A stretch of DNA of 7,914 nucleotides. It comes from Candidatus Falkowiibacteriota bacterium. GTDB taxonomy: Bacteria > Patescibacteriota > Patescibacteriia > Patescibacteriales > JALSMD01. The translations under genes and the position numbers were made by a program. This document shows positions 6,530 to 7,914 of the stretch, one piece after another (position 1 is the first letter of the stretch; each line of letters starts with the position of its first letter). The notes beneath the pieces were generated by a model, which saw nothing but the letters and a program-made list of their open reading frames with translations, was not told the DNA's origin and ran no database searches. The DNA is taken from NCBI GenBank assembly GCA_026987855.1, contig JALSMD010000115.1, positions 1 to 7,914 of the forward strand, written 5' to 3'.

Positions 6530-7825
6530 CTATTGTTTTTTTAATTGATTTTCTTTTTGTGTTTTTGAATTTAAAATTTCTACTGCTTTGTCGAGTTGAG
6601 GATCCTTGTCGGCATTAAAATCGTCTAAAGTAAGGTCTACCTCCACATCCGGTGTAATCCCTTTTTCGCTTATACAATTTCCCTTTGGAGTTAACCATTT
6701 AGCTATGGTAATTTTTAAAGAAGATCCATCATTAAAGCCATCTAATATTTGTACAGAACCTTTTCCAAATGTCTTTTTGCCAACAATAATTGCCTTTTCA
6801 TAATCTTGTAAAGCGCCGGCAACAATTTCAGAGGCAGAAGCACTGCCTTCATTTACTAAGATAACTGTTGGGAAGTGCTTTAATCTAGCACGACCACGTG
6901 CTAAATATTCATTCTTTTTGCCATCACCAAATTCTTCTGTTACAATTACTCCATCTTCTATCCATTCGCTTGCTACTTCAATAGCTGTATCTAGAAAACC
7001 GCCAGGATTGTTGCGTAAATCAAGAATAATTCCTTTCGGATTTGTATCTACTATTTCTCTCACTGCTTTATTGAAAAGCTCTTCTGTATCAGTATTAAAA
7101 TTAGTAATTTTAACAACAAATATGTTGTCATCTCTTAAATTTGTATAAACGCTGCTTATTTTTATTGTTCCTCTGGTTATGGTAATATCTTTTGTTTTGT
7201 CCAGATTTTCTCTATAAATCGTTAGAGTAACTTGTGTTCCTTTTGGTCCTCTAATTTTATTTACAGCTTCATCAATAGTAATGCCAGTAGTTGATTCTCC
7301 ATCTATCGCCAATACTTTATCTCCTGCCATTAAACCAGCTTTCTCTGCTGGCATCCCTGACAAAGGAGCAATAATTGTTAAAATATCATTTTTAATGCCA
7401 ATCTTTGCGCCTATACCTTCAAAAGTGCCTGCTAGATCATCTTCAAATTCCTTAGAAACTCTCGGATCCATAAAAACTGTGTATGGATCACCCACAGACG
7501 CAACTAAACCTTTAATAGCGCCATAAAACATTTTTTTCTCATTAATTTTATCTTTATCTACATATTTTTTTTCTAAATCATCCCATACTTCCCAAAATAA
7601 ATTAAAATCAACATCTTGCGATAATTTTCCATTAGGGGCTTGACTATATTTTCCCAATACCTTGCCAACATACACTACTTCTTTTTGGGCTAACTCTTTT
7701 ACTACTTCATTTTTTTGGGCAAATCCCATACCGGCACTAAAAGATAAACCAACTAACAATAATAAAGCAATAAATTTAGTAATTGTTTTTAAGATATTTC
7801 TTTTTCTTTTCTTATTAAACAACAT
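6530..7825 (-). CDS. Membrane-anchored or exported S41 carboxy-terminal processing protease (CtpA/CtpB type)
   Basis: This is a PDZ-containing serine protease that trims or degrades proteins outside the membrane from their C-terminal ends. The 431-residue protein has a basic N-terminus (KKRKR, 5-9), a hydrophobic segment (about 16-36) acting as signal peptide or anchor, then the FWEVWDDLEKKYVD region (77-90) and SVGDPYTVFMDP (110-121). A PDZ domain follows (about 133-215, with TFEGIGA, AGLMAGDKVLAIDG and RGPKGT). The S41 core has LDLRNNPGG (268-276), VNEGSASASEIVAGAL (324-339) and GKKTFGKGSVQ (349-359). By family alignment the catalytic dyad is S330/K355 with Q359, 25 residues apart as in Prc and D1P. 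All are intact. Length is normal for Ctp proteases. The stop is TAG, the only one in the window. It is the first gene after the promoter at 7868-7896. Substrates are unknown; pairing with htpX suggests envelope protein quality control. Confidence 0.94.
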   Translation of the reverse strand: MLFNKKRKRNILKTITKFIALLLLVGLSFSAGMGFAQKNEVVKELAQKEVVYVGKVLGKYSQAPNGKLSQDVDFNLFWEVWDDLEKKYVDKDKINEKKMFYGAIKGLVASVGDPYTVFMDPRVSKEFEDDLAGTFEGIGAKIGIKNDILTIIAPLSGMPAEKAGLMAGDKVLAIDGESTTGITIDEAVNKIRGPKGTQVTLTIYRENLDKTKDITITRGTIKISSVYTNLRDDNIFVVKITNFNTDTEELFNKAVREIVDTNPKGIILDLRNNPGGFLDTAIEVASEWIEDGVIVTEEFGDGKKNEYLARGRARLKHFPTVILVNEGSASASEIVAGALQDYEKAIIVGKKTFGKGSVQILDGFNDGSSLKITIAKWLTPKGNCISEKGITPDVEVDLTLDDFNADKDPQLDKAVEILNSKTQKENQLKKQ

Positions 7826-7867
7826 AACAAAAACAAATCATTAAAAAATAAAAACTTTTCTATCCCT

Positions 7868-7896
7868 ATTTTATCATATTCAAAATTTAATGACAA
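7868..7896 (-). promoter_or_regulatory. Sigma70-type extended -10 promoter of the protease-pyrG-htpX block
   Basis: On the minus strand TTGTCA (-35, 7891-7896, five of six consensus) is followed after 17 nt by TAAAAT (-10, 7868-7873). A TG one base upstream of the -10 (TGATAAAAT) matches the extended -10 element. The predicted start near 7861 (AGGGATAG region) gives a leader of about 36 nt before the S41 protease ATG at 7825. The leader has no Shine-Dalgarno. No coding sequence is visible between 7826 and the right edge. Confidence 0.68.
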
Positions 7897-7914
7897 ACAA
7901 TTGTATTATCTTTA

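Noticed and set aside
965..7825. Possible use of TGA as a sense codon (glycine), as in some Candidate Phyla Radiation lineages.
   Set aside because: All genes read through their full conserved length without internal TGA and end at TAA or TAG, so a standard code suffices. Absence of TGA stops in six genes is not telling in AT-rich DNA.

Overview
The window looks like a piece of an AT-rich bacterial genome, most probably from the Candidate Phyla Radiation (Patescibacteria, Parcubacteria-like). This placement is inference from protein style recalled from memory: a short RmlA of about 245 residues, an S41 protease with the 'FWEVWDDLEKKYVDKD...GDPYTVFMDP' type of N-terminus, a bacterial-type HtpX, clusters of single-domain glycosyltransferases, low G+C, and no Shine-Dalgarno sequences. 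Every gene is on the minus strand. Stops are TAA in five complete genes and TAG in one, with no frame broken by TGA, so the TGA-recoding lineages (Gracilibacteria/Absconditabacteria) are unlikely.

Layout in the direction of transcription (high to low coordinates): a good sigma70-type promoter at 7868-7896 drives a first block. This block holds a signal-anchored S41 carboxy-terminal processing protease (6530-7825), CTP synthase pyrG (4848-6500) and the membrane metalloprotease htpX (3917-4825), with gaps of only 29 and 22 nt. It ends in a 243-nt gap that carries a hairpin plus T-tract terminator (about 3770-3808). The -35 box of a second strong promoter (3745-3772) touches the terminator's T-rich tail.

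The second block is for surface-glycan synthesis. It holds rmlD (dTDP-4-dehydrorhamnose reductase, 2807-3673), a two-domain protein joining RmlA (glucose-1-phosphate thymidylyltransferase) to a family 2 glycosyltransferase (965-2755), a second GT2 enzyme of rhamnosyltransferase type (66-929), and the first 17 codons of a third probable glycosyltransferase running off the left edge (1-51). The plausible joint function is making dTDP-L-rhamnose and adding rhamnose or related sugars to a surface polymer. rmlB and rmlC are not in the window.

I see no mobile element, CRISPR array, tRNA or rRNA, and no clear undescribed system. The points most worth a second look are the RmlA-GT2 fusion, with an A7 run at the domain junction and a one-base-shifted stop/start overlap (TAGTG) just after it; the complete lack of Shine-Dalgarno sites with -10-like boxes right before several start codons; the tandem terminator/promoter; and an altered oxyanion-loop sequence in the glutaminase domain of CTP synthase.
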